64,000 nucleotides of DNA from Adiantum capillus-veneris (GCA_014529385.2 CM043944.1:58330268-58394267); one strand, 5' to 3'; positions 32,530 through 45,803 are shown, counted from the stretch's first letter. The notes: generated from the sequence alone by a model not told the origin. Numbers and translations: made by a program.

Positions 32530-34970
32530 GAAAATGTTCCCTTAGTAGAGGTGCCCCGCCAGATTCTATTGTATGACATAGCTACACTCCCAATCTATGA
32601 ATCGATCACCGATCTGAATTGCATATTAATTACCACTCTATCCCATGTGCCTTTTTTTTCTTGCTACTTTGAATTCGAGTACTATCAATAGGTCCAATGT
32701 TTTCTTCCATTTCAAATAACCTATTCAAGAAAGCTTGGAACAATGAATACATACGTAAAGTAACAACAAAGATACTCATGTGTTATACATCTCTATAAAC
32801 GAACAATGAGTTTGATGATAAAATATAGCCACACAACAATTTAAAACTATTTTAAAAATTCAAGTATTGTGTTTTATTATTCAACTATTTTAGAAACTTA
32901 CTTTGCATGCATAGTCAAATATATAGACCTACTTAATCAATAGTTTGATGTTCTCTAAAATATCCACAGATAATCTATGTAGATATAAAGATATCAATTT
33001 TCATGAAATCTCAAGCATCATAGCATGATAAATGCAAGTAATCTTTAAACAATATAATGTGTATTTTCAAATTAAGATACATGAAATTGATAACATACAT
33101 ACAATGCACATTGCACACCCAATGAAGGACGTCTTTCATACCTAATTAAGGATACTTTACACCAATCAAACTAATGATCTATGTCTTCCCAATACTCTAG
33201 TATAAGACAATAAACCCTTGCTTAATATGGGACATATCAAATATCAAGAACCAATAATAGTTATAAGCAGGACTCTTGGCTCCATCAAATCATTTGTAAA
33301 GCAGCACAAGGGAGCAAGAAACATGTAAATTACTTGTGCTCCTAAAATACAAACAAGCTCAAGTGACACCAACTTTGTCTCTAAATCTCCGCACGTATTA
33401 GCTACGAACCACATTCTGCTCACAATTCAGAGAATGAACACTAGTGGCTTGATAGCCTTAGGCGAGCCTATAAGGAAAGGAGATCGTCCCTAAAATAAGG
33501 ACCTTCTTTTCGAAAGGACCCTCCTAGCCAACCAAGAGTTTTAAACACCCCAATTTTTTTTCAAAAAGCAAAAAATATGCCTAATTATCCGCATTATATA
33601 GTGATGACATAGCCCACCGGGCTTTAGAGTTTGCTCGGTGGGCTCGCTGGTAAACTTTATACCCGACGGGGCCTATTGGGTAGGTAACCTGTAAAGCCCG
33701 ATGGGTTTATAGACAGATCAAGTTTAAGCCCGTCATTGCAAAAATTGTGTAAATATAGATGTGATCACAACATAAATTATGTTATTAACACAAGTTATTA
33801 AAGTGTTTACGCATTTGTGAACACATTAATGAAATTCCTATGGAACACATATATAGGTAGTTACCATGGATTATTGCATGCACCCTCACCAAATTTTTCT
33901 TGGATTAGAGTACGAGTTTTAGTGAAACACCGACTACTCTTTTGAATAGGTGTTTTTCATGAGTGTAGTTAATATTGAGGTTGTGTACAAAAGTGACACA
34001 TTATAATTTTTATGAGTACTCTGAATAATATCTTACAAGTTTACAAGAGCTTCTCTTGAGTTTTTTTTTAAGATTTCATGTACTATCGTATTTAAATTCA
34101 TGAAAAAAAGATACTAAAAAGTGCTTTTTGGTACCAAACTAGGTGGTCGGGCTATTCCACCCTTTTTTCAGCTAGGACATAGAACCCAAAGGACATGCTC
34201 TCTCTATCAAGGAGCCTTCCACAATGCAAAAGACACCATCTACAATCTCCCTCAAGCACCAAAGTAAAGCCCCCTCTACCCAATGGGAACGTATCATAGA
34301 AGGCAAATGTGTACCAGGAAGATGATGGTGATCACTTGGAGTTGACACCCGCATCACCATCATCTTGAACCTTTAAGCCAATTTTTGCAAAGCTTTTACA
34401 ATGAAGATAAGGTTCTGATGAATCTCTACAAAGAACAAGAAAATGTATGAAGCCATGTTGATAAGAAAATGTATGAAGCCATCTCGATCAACACACTTGT
34501 TGCTCATGTGGAATCCCAATGTAGCTAGCTAGACTTCCTTTTTTTCTTGTAGAGATGTAAAACATATAGAGTTGCCCAAGGAAGCATCACGACAAGAATG
34601 AAAGCAAACCAAACATATGCCATCAAACTGATAATTAACAAAGTTGTCACCTAAGTAGACAAAATTTGAAAGAGTAACCTAGAAGGTGAGCGGCAAGCAT
34701 CCAATTAGGGTGGATGCCTGTTTCCAATAAGAAACCCTCAATTGCAGCAACAATCACTAATTATGTACTCCTTTCTCCCACCCATCACAACAAGAAAATA
34801 ATAATTAATGCTTTGAAATATTCGTGAATCGTGAACTAGTTTTCGTTGTCAGTACCTGGAACAGTGGAAAATGTTTGGTTCGGAAAGAAATAAATATATC
34901 ATTTTTAGTGAGCTAAAAGACTAAAACCTGCCAAAAGAAAAAGAAAAGGATTAAAACGCACAAGTGTACT
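32530..34970. other. Intergenic AT-rich sequence
   Basis: No coding sense found. A small hairpin with AGCCCACCG/CGGTGGGCT arms lies at about 33,611-33,647, followed by further CCCGAC/CCCGATGGG words up to about 33,735. The stretch just left of the exon (34,973 downward) would be the first intron of the minus-strand gene. Confidence 0.5.
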
Positions 34971-34973
34971 CAC

Positions 34974-35776
34974 CTGAAGAACTTGAGGACAGATGGTGTG
35001 ATCACCGGGACGTGAAGGCCTTCGAGCGGCTTACTGTCCGTAACAACGTGGCCCATCTGGTCTTGGAACATCATGCAGTTGGGGCATCTGCGGACGACCT
35101 TCACTTGGTACTTATTGATCAGGGGATGTGGAGCTCCCACAACGTAATCGAACCGTATGCTCTTCTGGACGGTGTAAAGGAACTTGGGAGTCTTACACAG
35201 CCTGCTGGCCTTCTCAAACGCCACCTGCTCAGCGCAGCTCTCGTATGGATGCCCTGCATGAGGCGGTGGGGGCATGGGCTCCCCCTTCGCTGCATACTCT
35301 TCTTCTAGCTTCTTCAGTAGCCTTGGGTGGTTATGCTCGTCGAACGCCCCTTCACCTTGGGGTCCCCACACGTCCTTGGTTTCCTTGTATCGGCCGACAG
35401 GACCGTGTCTATGCACTTGATTGTAACGCATAGTCGCTCTCAGCTTGCTGCTAGCACCTCTAAGCTCATCACCATCCTCAGTCACAGCCAAGGAGATACA
35501 ACTGTAAACACTTGCCTTGTTCTTGACGCTTTTGCGCTTGGCCTTGCCTTTGCGATTAATGCCTTCGCTGTTATTAATTGCAGGGGGCGGGGGATCAGGC
35601 CGAGGGGGCGCCGGGGGGTCAGGCGACAATCGAGCGTAATTTGCGAGGTCGACTATTCGCCAAAGATGCAAGAAGGCATCGGGGACACTATAACCAGAGC
35701 TGCGCAACCCTGCCCAAATGGCACGAGCGTGATCCATGTTTCGGCTCTCGAGCTGGACGTTGGCATCTGGATCCAT
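34974..35776 (-). CDS. First coding exon of an unidentified host gene
   Basis: On the minus strand an ATG (35,776-35,774) follows an in-frame TGA six bases upstream and opens a clean frame of about 267 codons. The frame reaches CTTCTTCAG at 34,974, directly followed by GTGAGTA, a strong 5' splice site. Without splicing the frame would stop one codon later. The N-terminus is neutral to acidic. A Pro-rich stretch (PDPPAPPRPDPPPP, about residues 52-65) and a basic KGKAKRKSVKNK segment (about 76-87, possible nuclear signal) follow, and RRCPNC lies near residue 229. GC content is higher than in the surroundings. I do not recognise the family. Unlike its neighbours it has no lesions, so it is the best candidate for a living gene here. 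Confidence 0.7.
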
Positions 35777-37760
35777 TTTTCACCGTTGGAAATCACGCTT
35801 CGTGCAAAAGGGGCTGATCGGCTTCGCTCGGTAATGGTGCAAGTTAATGGTATTTTTTGCTTGGCAAGGCTATTTACAGCTAGGACGTGAGGCGGCTTAG
35901 GCTATGGCGTACTCTTCGACCTTGTTTGGAAAGTAGGAAGCCAGACACGAAGCTGTAGGCAACACTTCACGAGTGAGAGATAAATAATGCGCGTGCAGTG
36001 GGTGCTGGCAATGCTGATGCCGATCAGCTAGGGCTGCGAGGAAATCCAAGGATTCAAGCTGGAGAAGAGAAAATCTTGTGCGCGGGTGATGAGGGCAAGA
36101 TACCAGACAGCAGAAGCTCTCCTTATTTCTAGAAAAGATAAGGCAATGCGATAGGAGAATCTTGCACACATGTTCTCCTCCACATTCAAGATGACTTTTC
36201 TCTCTCAAGTGGGTGCCATCTAGTGTTACAACTACCCCTCACTAATTCAACCCACACCTAGACACTTTTTTTTTTTTGGGGAAACCTTTGGACATGGATT
36301 TCCGTTAAGACAGTGTTTAATGTGAACTAAAGGTTTGATCCAAGAAGAGATATCACTCTCCACTACTTTTCGTCTTGGGGAAAACAAAACTAGTTTACTC
36401 TCCACCTATCTCCTGTCAGAGTTGTCAAAAGCTTGCAACCAAATGTCAACGTTTGCCTCGTCTAGGCAAGCCAAAAGTAAACAAATAAATAGTAGAAAGG
36501 CTCTAACTTTCACGAGTAAACTACGTGCCATGTTGACAAATACATGGATGGATGAACTACATTCTAAACATATTCCACGAAGTCAACGACTAAATGAAAA
36601 TGGTATTAGTTGTGCAAAAATATCCCTTAAGATATTAATCATGCAAACAATATTAAACATCATGGCCATGAAGGCGACACTTGGATGACTCAAAGAAAAC
36701 CTATTGAATTCAATGTTTCCTCTGGTTAATACTTTGGCTTTGGAATGCATGCCATGATGTCCAATGAACATGTGTACATAAAGAAATGGACAGCAATATA
36801 ATTGCACCTTTTAGGATTACTGATGTGAAGCTACCACGTGAGGATGAAAGATGAGGGCTTTAAGCACACCCACTATGGCTCAACCCTATAAAACTAGTCG
36901 AAGCTCCGAATGGTTTTTCTTTTTAGCTAAAAAAAATGAAAAAAATTCATTCTAGCTTCCCTTTCTTAGACTTTCTCTTTCACTTCCAATTGAGACAAGC
37001 AGACAAGCCTCGAGGCGGTCGCTATAATAATAAAGTGCCTTATGACATGGGTTCAAGTTTGGGGATCTTATTTTTTTCTATATTTTTGCACATTTTTACA
37101 TATAGAAACGTATTGAAAAATTTATTTTGAAAAAAAAATTATTCATTGATCGAATAAGAAAAGGGTCCATTTTATTGGTGAGAAATTCACAGCTGAGGGG
37201 TTTTTCAAATAGTGTTTGAACGCACACAATATATAGGTTTTACATATAGTGATCCCCCCCTCCCAATGAGGGACAAGCTATAACACTCTTGTCTCACTTC
37301 TTGCAGGATGTGTGTTTGTGGATAATATAACCTCATAAGCCACTTAGTCTTGGTTTTCTAGCCTACTACCATGGGAGTAGTGGACCAAGTTGGGAGCCAA
37401 TGAGAGTTGGAGTTGTTTATTAGGTCATGTGTATAAGTATGGTTTACTTTCATCATGTTGCTTAATTTGATTGGTAATATTCTATGGTGGATAGAGTAAT
37501 ATGGAATTCATTATGTGATCATAATGATTAGATAGAGAGTGATTAGTTAAGATGTTAACTCAATGCACAATAGACTAAAATGCAAACATACCCAACTTGA
37601 TTATTCAACTTAATAAAATGATTACAAATCTTAGTATATAAGCATGACGCATGGTGTGTACACCTAATCAAAGGTCAGTTGACTCTTCATGAAAGGGAAA
37701 TATTTCTGTTGACCCTTAACCCTTCTATTTTTCTCTACACATGACTCACATAGGCTATCA
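35777..37760. other. Upstream region of the host exon and intergenic DNA
   Basis: About 2 kb. The first few hundred bases probably hold the 5' UTR and promoter of the minus-strand gene; no TATA box could be assigned. A minus-strand open frame at 36,208-35,897 shows no recognisable domain. The rest is AT-rich with no gene seen. Confidence 0.5.
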
Positions 37761-37929
37761 CATGATTCTACACACGTGGCATCTACAGGGCAGTCTACAT
37801 GGATAGCTGGGAGAGCTTGTATGCTGCAACAAACCCCACAACCTCAACAAGCCTCCCATTGCAGTTTTTGTTTCACTCATCGCACAAAATCTTCCCCTCA
37901 AAACACGCTAGGGATATGTACACAACTTT

Positions 37930-40723
37930 GCCTCTCCTTGGTGTGCTATATATACCTCCCTAACCCTAGGTTTTGAAGTTATATAAACGAATCTAGTGTA
38001 TCTATGAAATACACACTTGGGGTTCTACATCTCCTATCTCGTCTCCCTCTTCCCTCATCTATTATCTCATCTTTGATGGTCTACCTACGCTCGCACCCCT
38101 CAATTCAACATGGTATTAGAGCATGGACTTTATACATGGAACACAAGTTTTGATGACGCTCCTTGGGATTCATTTCTTCTTTGCTTAATCTATTGTCAAT
38201 GAGCAACCATGTGTGTTGATGGATTCGAATATGTAAAGGTTCTAAGGTGGTAAGCTTGGACTTAGCAAATATTGATGTCCTATCCTATGGGAGACTGCAC
38301 TTGTCGCGATGGACAAAGCTGAATTTCTATTGTTGCTTCCTTGTTGTAACCAAGAAAAAGAAATCTTTTATGCACATCCTTTTTGTTGCCAGGGTCCTAT
38401 ATAATCCCCTGCGAGATCATCATAGTTGAGCCATGGACCACTCCATGCCCGTCCGCACCACCACCATCACGAGGATGTTGTTGCGCAAACTCACAAGTCT
38501 TTGGAGCCCAAGGTGAACTTTGCACATGATTGAGGATAGTCTAGCCATAGGGTGTGTAGAGCATGATGCCGCGATTGGAAATTGTCTTATTACTGGCAGC
38601 TGCCTGTGAGGCAAAAAGGGATTTTGAAAGACTATCTGCAAAGAACAAGGAAGCTTGGAATGTCATATCAACAAGTGGCGTGCTCCAAGGGGCTACAAAT
38701 GCTAATTTTATTTAAAACATGGAAAGGAATGGGCTTATGCATGTTATGGACTTGGTGAAGAGGTTGTCCTCCTCCCACGACAAATGAAGCATATAGGCCT
38801 GATCACGGATGATGTAACATTGAAAAAATAAATCTTTTTGCATGTAGTCATAATGGTTCTCTAGAAAGTGGTGAGCAGTTTTTTCTTAAGATCTTCCACA
38901 ATCTCATGGCCGAATTAGAGCATTTCAATTGTGTGCTTAGCTAGGAGCATGCCATTCAGCTAACTTCCATATCCTGGACATCATTGGTGGGAGCATGCCA
39001 AATAGTAGGTGATGTCAAAAGGGCATACCATGGTGTTGCTCATATGACTCAGATGAATGTGAAAAATACTGATGGGTTTTGGAGGAATGCGGGATATATC
39101 AAAGTGGACATAAGAGTAGAAGTTGGAAAATATATTACCCACGGCTAACATGAAAATGGAGCATGGATTCAAATTCAAATAATAGAAAATCTTATTTTTT
39201 CGACCTGAATATGCAAAGTTGTGATGGGTTTTGAAAAAATTAATAATATATCAAATTGAATGCTTCAAGAGCTGATGTTGGAAAGCATGTTACCAGGGCT
39301 TACATTAGTATGCTTGGACCCGAATTGAGATAGCCAAAAAGTGAGTTGGTGTCCTCTCCACACATGGTTCTACTGGAGGATCTTGTAATACAGAAGTTGA
39401 GGCTCAATGTACTTTGACGAGTTGGGCAAACTCTAGAGTCTACACAACATTGGGACGAGCAACAAGAAAAATTGTAGCTCAATCCCAAGGCATAGACAAA
39501 GGTTCAAGGTACAAGATAAGTAATGTTGAATATTTATAGTTACAAGGTTGATGCAAGGTACTTTGAGCCGCATGGTGACGACCTGGATCCATATTGTCAT
39601 GGGTATTGCCATCTCATATTGCTATTCCAAAAATTCTCTTTGATTTTTTGAGAGCATCTCTAATGCCATGGTGTGTGAATCCATGATGATGATTTCCATT
39701 CCATAGTTTTTATTTGATTTTTTGAAAGCGTCTATAATTCCGTGGTGATGACCATGATGCCATGGTTTGTGAAGCCATGATGATGATTGTTGTTCCACAT
39801 TTTGTCTTTGTTGAAACCGTCTCTAATGCCATGGTGAGGACCATCATGCCATGGTTCTTGAAGCCATGATGATGATTGTTGTTCTAGAGTTTTTACTTCT
39901 TGAAAGTGTCTCTAATGATGCCATGGTGAGGACCATGATGCCATGGTTCTTGAAGCCATGATGATGATTGTTGTTCGAGAGTTTTTCCTTGTTGAAAGTG
40001 TCTCTAATGATGCCATGGTGAGGACCATGATGCCATGGTTCATGAATCCATGATGATGATCACGGCTAATTGAGATTTTGGAGATTCAAACATGTTTATC
40101 AAGTTCCGGCTTTGTATACATATGCACATGTGATTTCATCGGTATTATGTTTGTTTCTCTATCCTCTTAGAGCGGCATCATGAACCATCTCTAAGACAGT
40201 ATGATGTAGTTATTTCTAGCATTCATGTTGTGCTATATTTCTTGAGTTGATATTGTTTCCAGTTTAGAACTTATGAACCTGGCTCAAGGGAGTTGCAACT
40301 ACATTTGTACATGCACAAATATTGGAGTTGCGTAGTTGTATCAAGAGTTACATTATACAATTGTGATCATTTCATTTTCTAATGACCTTTTAGGTCCAGT
40401 TGTAAAAAAGGGGTGATAAAGCCCTTGAATCTCCGTTTGTAAATACATATTCAAAACGTCAATAAAGTGGCAAGTATATATAGTATGATTGTGGATTTTT
40501 CCTTTGAACCCCCAAAGGTTTTTCCAACCACAGTCAAGGACCTCTGTTTGAGTTGGAGGGTTGAGCTATATATATAGGGTGTGGGTGTGCTGTATATATA
40601 TATATATCCCTAACCATAGGCCTTGAAGCTCTATATACAAGTCTAGTGTGTCTATTCAATACACACTTGGGATTCTACATCTCCTCTCTCATCTCCCTCT
40701 TCCCTCTGCTACTCTCTCATCTT
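37930..40723 (+). mobile_element. Element T2: LTR element without pol, plus strand
   Basis: An LTR end CTCAATTCAACA at 38,110 is followed at once by the primer site TGGTATTAGAGC (38,111-38,122). The interior, about 2.4 kb, has no recognisable pol. Its last 70 bp (about 40,490-40,560: GTGGATTTTTCC, AACCCCCAAAGGTTTTTCC, CCACAGTCAAGGACC, GGAGGG) match the T1 minus strand in the same place, so T1 and T2 are one family. The 3' LTR begins at 40,561 and shares CCCTAACC, AATACACACTTGGG and TTCTACATCTCCT with the 5' LTR at about 37,940-38,035. The left LTR boundary is uncertain. The right LTR is cut at about 40,723, where T3 sequence begins. Confidence 0.8.
39640..40075. repeat. Minisatellite of about 65 bp units in T2
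   Basis: Units built from TGTCTCTAATG, ATGCCATGGTGAGGACCATG, ATGCCATGGTTCTTGAAGCC, ATGATGATTGTTGTT and AGAGTTTTT recur about six times, the later ones almost identical. This corresponds to the CATGATG minisatellite in T1. Confidence 0.88.
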
Positions 40724-41842
40724 GAGAAATTTCTTCTGCAAAGTTGTAGACCACATCGATTTCGACGGCTCAAGCGAATAGTTTCTGTAAAATTGTTCTT
40801 AATTAGGAGAAAAATCAAAAAACAAAAAACGAAAGTTGCTTTTCAGGCATGTACGCAGTCCTCCAACGATAACTCAAAGTCAGTGTAGAATTTGGAAAAG
40901 TTTTCTTCTGTCAAGTTGTAGACCACATCGATTCCGATGCCAAACTAGCTAGTTTCTGCAAAACTGTTTTCAATCAGTAGAAAAATAAAAAACAAAAAGC
41001 GAAGTTGCTTTTCAGGCATGTACGTAGTCTGTGTGAACGATAAGTCAATATCGGTGCAGAATTTGAAAAAAATTTCTTCTGCAAAGTTGTAGACCACATC
41101 GATTCTGGTTCTTTCCGCGAGTAGTTTCTACAATATCGTGTTCAATTAGCAGAAAAATAAAAAACAAAAAGTGAAAGTTGCTTTCAGATATGTACGCAGT
41201 CCGCGAACGATAACTCAAAATCTGTGCAGAATTTGAAAAAACTTTCTTCTGCAAAGTTGTAGACCACATCGATTCCTGTCCCTCTAGCGTGTAGTTTCTG
41301 CAAATCGTTTTCAATTAGTAGAAAAATCAAAATCAAAAAGTGAAAGTTGCTTTCCAGATATGTACGCAGTCTGTGAACGATAACTCAAAATTGGTGCAGA
41401 ATTTGAAAAAACTTTCTTCTGCAAAGTTGTACACCACATCGATTCCCGTCTCCTTAAGGGGTAGTTTTTGCAAAATCGTTTTCAGTTTGCAATAAATCAA
41501 AAACAAAAAGCGAAAGTTTCTTTTCAGGTATATACGCAGTCCGTGAACAATAACTCATAATCGGTGCAGACGTCTTTGAAAAAACTTTCTTTTGCAAAGT
41601 TGTAGACCACATCGATTCTGGTGCCAGTACGGGTAGTTTCTGCAAAATCGTTTTCAATTAGGAAAAAAATCAAAAACAAAAACGTACTGCTCTGATACCA
41701 TGTTGAGAGAGAAAGAGAGAGCACAGAAATAGAACCCCAAAGTGTGTAGAATACACACATGAGATGATTTATATATAGAGGGGACCTGAGCGCCATATAT
41801 AGAGAAGCCATATATTGAGTAGCTTCACATATAAGCTCAACA
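40724..41842 (-). mobile_element. Element T3: truncated T-family element, minus strand
   Basis: On the minus strand: a 142-bp LTR (41,842-41,701), the primer site TGGTATCAGAGC (complement at 41,689-41,700) directly adjacent, then a leader of tandem repeats. The marker GTTGTA lies at 40,743, 40,915, 41,086, 41,256, 41,426 and 41,599 (spacing 172, 171, 170, 170, 173). The element stops at about 40,723 inside a repeat unit, fused to the 3' LTR of T2. The interior beyond the leader and the second LTR are missing. Confidence 0.9.
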
Positions 41843-44800
41843 CTAAGTAAATTTCACCCTAATGATCTAACCACATGTTTGTGTGGAATTGCTTGCTCTT
41901 AAAACCATTCCTAGACTATAAACACGAACAAATCAGACGAGTTTCGAAGTTCACAAAAAATGCGCTTCACTTTTACAGCATTGATGCCACCACCTACACT
42001 TCATGTAAGATCCTGCGTCAAATAGTAATGAGGTTTCATGGAGCTCTTATACATTTTTTGTCTCAAATGCAAGACTTAGAGTGCATTTCCACGTCGGCTT
42101 GCACTGTTATTAGAGGATATCAAGAAAATTGACAACTTTTGATTTGCTATTGGGATAGAGAAGAGAGTTTTACAGCTCTGCCGATTTTGGTAGAGTTACA
42201 AATCAACGGCATAGTTTTCTAACATAGGGTAGGTGGGGGTTAACCCCTCCTCATGCGATCCTCCCTTACACACCATCTACCCAAGCAAGGTCTTTATTAA
42301 ATAAAGCCGATTGCCACTCTAGAAAACTGGAATCATCTCATTGATTGACATCACTTTTTTCTATAGTGAGGTCAACATTTCAACCCTTGTCAACCATGGA
42401 CAGGGGTCTCGAGTGAACAAGGTTTTGGGTGCTACTTTTTGTGTGTAGCAAAAATGTGCCAGGCCACATGGCATCCACCTCAACATACACCCCTGCTGCC
42501 CATGGTTGAGCAGTTGGTGTAAAAGGGACCTAAGTCAATGCTTCCATAGATATGGTGGCTTGGAGTGAATGATTCGAAAAGTGTTTATCTTGTCTTCAAC
42601 CTCTTCTACAATGATTGATTCTACATACACATTAACTAACAGTGATATGTAAATTTCATGCTCAACCCTTAGTATGGTGTTCACATGTGGCACAACATGG
42701 GAAATTGAGAAGGGGTTTATGCCTACTCAGTCAAGCATGATGGATGGACACTCTTGAAGAGCTACATGCTATAGTCTCCATCAACCAATTATTGAGGTGC
42801 AGGATTTGTTGCACCGCAGGAACTCACCCTATCCATGTAGACTTCCATGTGTGTAGCATCATGTGATATGTATGTCCATGTGTGCCCATTTGTGTGAAAC
42901 TGATGTCTTGAGAGTCATGTGTAGAGCCAAATAGGAGGTTCAAGGATCATGAGCATGCCTTGGAGGATCTTTTGAAGTACTACCTTGTGGAAGGCTTTGG
43001 TCTTAAAAAATAGTTTGCCTTCCACAAGGTAGTACTTGAAAAGATATTTCAAGGCATGCTCTAAAAAATTTGACTAAGATTTGATGACGTGGTAAAATCT
43101 TATGCTCTTGTTAAAAGTGGAAATTGTGAAATTCCCAAATTCACTAACATGGTGTTCATTACTCTATCCACCATAACCTATCACATGGTATCACAGTCTA
43201 TGGTCGTAGATCTTTTAATTTTTCAACCTAGATCTCATTAGCACCCTCTCTTGTTGTTAATCATGATGTCTAATTATATTTCCTTTTTTGCATCACATTG
43301 TAGGGGCACACTAATCTCCTTTTGGAAACTTCTAATGATGGGATAAATACCCCTTTGTGGATGTGCCACTACCCACATCATGAATTTTTTGAAGAAAGAT
43401 TAGTAATATCAGTAGAATTTATCTTTCTTTATCTTGCATAACATTTTACCTAATTGGTTCTTCCATTGGTGCAATTATCTTGATTGACTTATGGCTTTCT
43501 ATAGCACCCCTCTAAGTTCCATTCAGTCATCCCTACACAAAGTAATGGCTTAAGAAAACTGGGCTTGACAGAGCACGAGTTGAAGTGTTTAATGCTTAAT
43601 TGGGGAGAACTATATATACATTACACACCCAATTTTAAAGCAGAGCCTTATTTGCCATAAATTTAGTGCGGGGATCTTCTATTTGTATGAATCCACTTCC
43701 AAAAATTCAAAAGGGAAGCTCACCCCTTACCTCTCAAGCTAGCCACGAGCTACTCTCATGCCTACACAAACCTCCCCCAATCGGCCCACCTTTTCTTGAG
43801 CACTTGCCAGTGCTTTCTTACACTCTTGCTCGCCTATAGAGACCTCTCTCAGAATCCACCAAGGAGGCCTTGCTCACTCGCACACATACACGGCAAGACT
43901 CTCCAATTGTCAAGCCCATACAATCTATCGTTTTCACTGCCATATGATCTAGTCTTCCCCTCGCTACCAAAACCTCCCAGCCCTACCCTTCAACTTGCAA
44001 TCAGAGGTGTTGCCTAACATCAAGCATTTCTTGCTCATGACCCCAACCTATTGATGTGCTAACTAAATTTGTAGCTTTGCGCTACATTAGCTTTCTTTCT
44101 ACCAGATATCCTCAACCCCAAGCTGCATAATGGATAGCCTTGTTGTCATTTTACGTTGTCATAGCAGCCCACACTTTATTTCTTTATCGACACTTGAATC
44201 TCAAAAGCTCTTAAAATCACACTTGAATTCTAATCTCAGTTCATCCTCGATATAATTACTAAATGAACCTTATCCCCCTGACATACATTTTGTCTTTAGC
44301 CTTTTTACACCATCCACTGTTGTATGGAGTCAAGATCAATCAACCCCCCCACTACCTTACCCTTGTAGAAGTTCTAGCAACCCTGTTCCCATGAGTGTGC
44401 TCCCCCAAGGGCCTTTTTCATTAAACAAGCAGCTATAGGTGATCTCAAGCCTTGGTTATCATGGCAGAACAAAAGCTGAATTACTCGAGCCTACTAAGGG
44501 CTTGCTCCCATACCACTAGCCTCCATATTTTGCCTTGACAATCCCCACACTAACTCAAATAGAAGGTCATCCTCGTGTTGTAAGCAGCCTGCTACAAGAG
44601 CGGAGTTTTCTATAGTGACTACGAGGGCACTTCACACAACAAAACAATCAAACCCTTGGTGACACTTTGAAGTTGTCACTCTCATTGAACCAAAGCAATT
44701 GAGCATCAATTTCTCCTCCTTTTTTTGGAAGCTTTTCCCACGGTCACCCAAGAAATTTCCTTCGAGCTTCAATTTTTTTTTGTGAAGAGTAATTTCAAAA

Positions 44801-44890
44801 AAAAATTTGTGAAACCTTTGAGGTTGAGTACTCACAACTTCACAAGGACTAGACATTGATTTTATCAAAGAGTAAGGCCTTCCTCCACGT
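41843..44890. other. Intergenic sequence
   Basis: No gene recognised over about 3 kb, apart from the hairpin at 42,952-43,060. A primer-site-like TGGTATCACAG occurs at 43,185-43,195 after CCTATCACA and may mark the end of a decayed LTR belonging to the gag fragment downstream; the matching LTR was not found. Confidence 0.45.
42952..43060. repeat. Perfect-type hairpin with 44-bp arms
   Basis: The left arm 42,952-42,995 (AGCATGCCTTGG to TTGTGGAAGGC) pairs with 43,017-43,060. 40 of 44 positions are complementary, and two of the four mismatches would be G-U pairs in RNA. The loop is 21 nt. The outer side begins AGCATGCC and the stem contains AAGTACTACCTTGTGGAAGG without mismatch. Size and shape suit either a small foldback element or a microRNA-like precursor. 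Confidence 0.85.
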
Positions 44891-44908
44891 CACTTGGGGT
44901 GAACCACA

Positions 44909-45430
44909 ATGGGCAAGAAAAGCATCGACAAATTTATCGGCCAATACTTCCATATATGGAAGGTCAAAACCAAGGGGTACTTGATGAAGAAGCAATTGTG
45001 GCATGTTGTGAATCCATTGGGAGAGACTGGAAGGGTAGAAACACACTAAAGCCTTGCACGATTTCATGCAAAAGATGAATAGGCACTTGGCATCGTTCTC
45101 GAATCACTTGGGGCTAATTTTTTGCACTACTTAGATGAATGCACCACGGCATAGAAGGCATGGACTACTTTAAAGCAGTAATCCAAAATATCCCGAAAGA
45201 TATGACTATATGGCCTAGTTATGGAGCCTAGGGAAGATATTGCTTCCCTAGTGAACCGACTCAAGAGCATCTACCCCCAACTTGGACACATTTGATGTCC
45301 CATACAAAATGAAGATCAGGTAGCCATTTTTCTCAAATCAATGCTTGACAATGACTATGGAGAAATAGTCAATTCTTGAATCAGCTTAGGAAAAGAAAGA
45401 CATGAGCAAATTAAACTTATCTTTCATATC
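44909..45430 (+). pseudogene. Copia gag fragment
   Basis: From the ATG at 44,909: MGKKSIDKFIGQYFHIWKVK and KGYLMKKQLWHVV, the usual Copia gag start (F-x-G-x-N[FY]-x-x-WK...L). After frame changes come GIVLESLGANFLHYLDECTT, EDIASLVNRLKSIYPQLGHI and NEDQVAIFLKSMLDNDYGEI, equal to the UBN2 region. Several stops and frameshifts are present. No protease, integrase or RT follows on this strand, because an LTR in the other orientation begins at 45,444. Confidence 0.8.
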
Positions 45431-45443
45431 CATGCTCTCTATA

Positions 45444-45728
45444 GCTCTGATACCATGTTGAATCGGAGACAAGACACGAGACAAACATCTGAGCCGCGGT
45501 TTGGGCGAGGTTGAGATGTGTACAAAGTCTTGATTGCAAGGCCGGACAGATCTTAATGATCAAAATGAGGTATTTATTCTGCATTTATTTAGAACTCTGA
45601 ATACAAACCCTGCGATGGAGCTCCGCTACGGATTCCTGTAGTCAAACTTTCCACACTCTTGACAGCTTTCTTCATGATAATCAGCAGCTCAAAAAACTTT
45701 TCGCTACTCTCTCTCTCTCTCCCTCTCC

Positions 45729-45803
<75 letters not shown>

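Noticed and set aside
34537-34552. TTTTTTTCTTGTAG as a possible opposite CACTA terminus
   Set aside because: The final TG is missing (AGATG follows), there are no CGTCGG-type subterminal motifs to its left, and T-rich words of this kind occur by chance.
35897-36208. A 103-codon minus-strand frame upstream of the host exon as a separate gene
   Set aside because: No recognisable domain. Its position and orientation fit 5' UTR or promoter DNA of the exon at 34,974-35,776.
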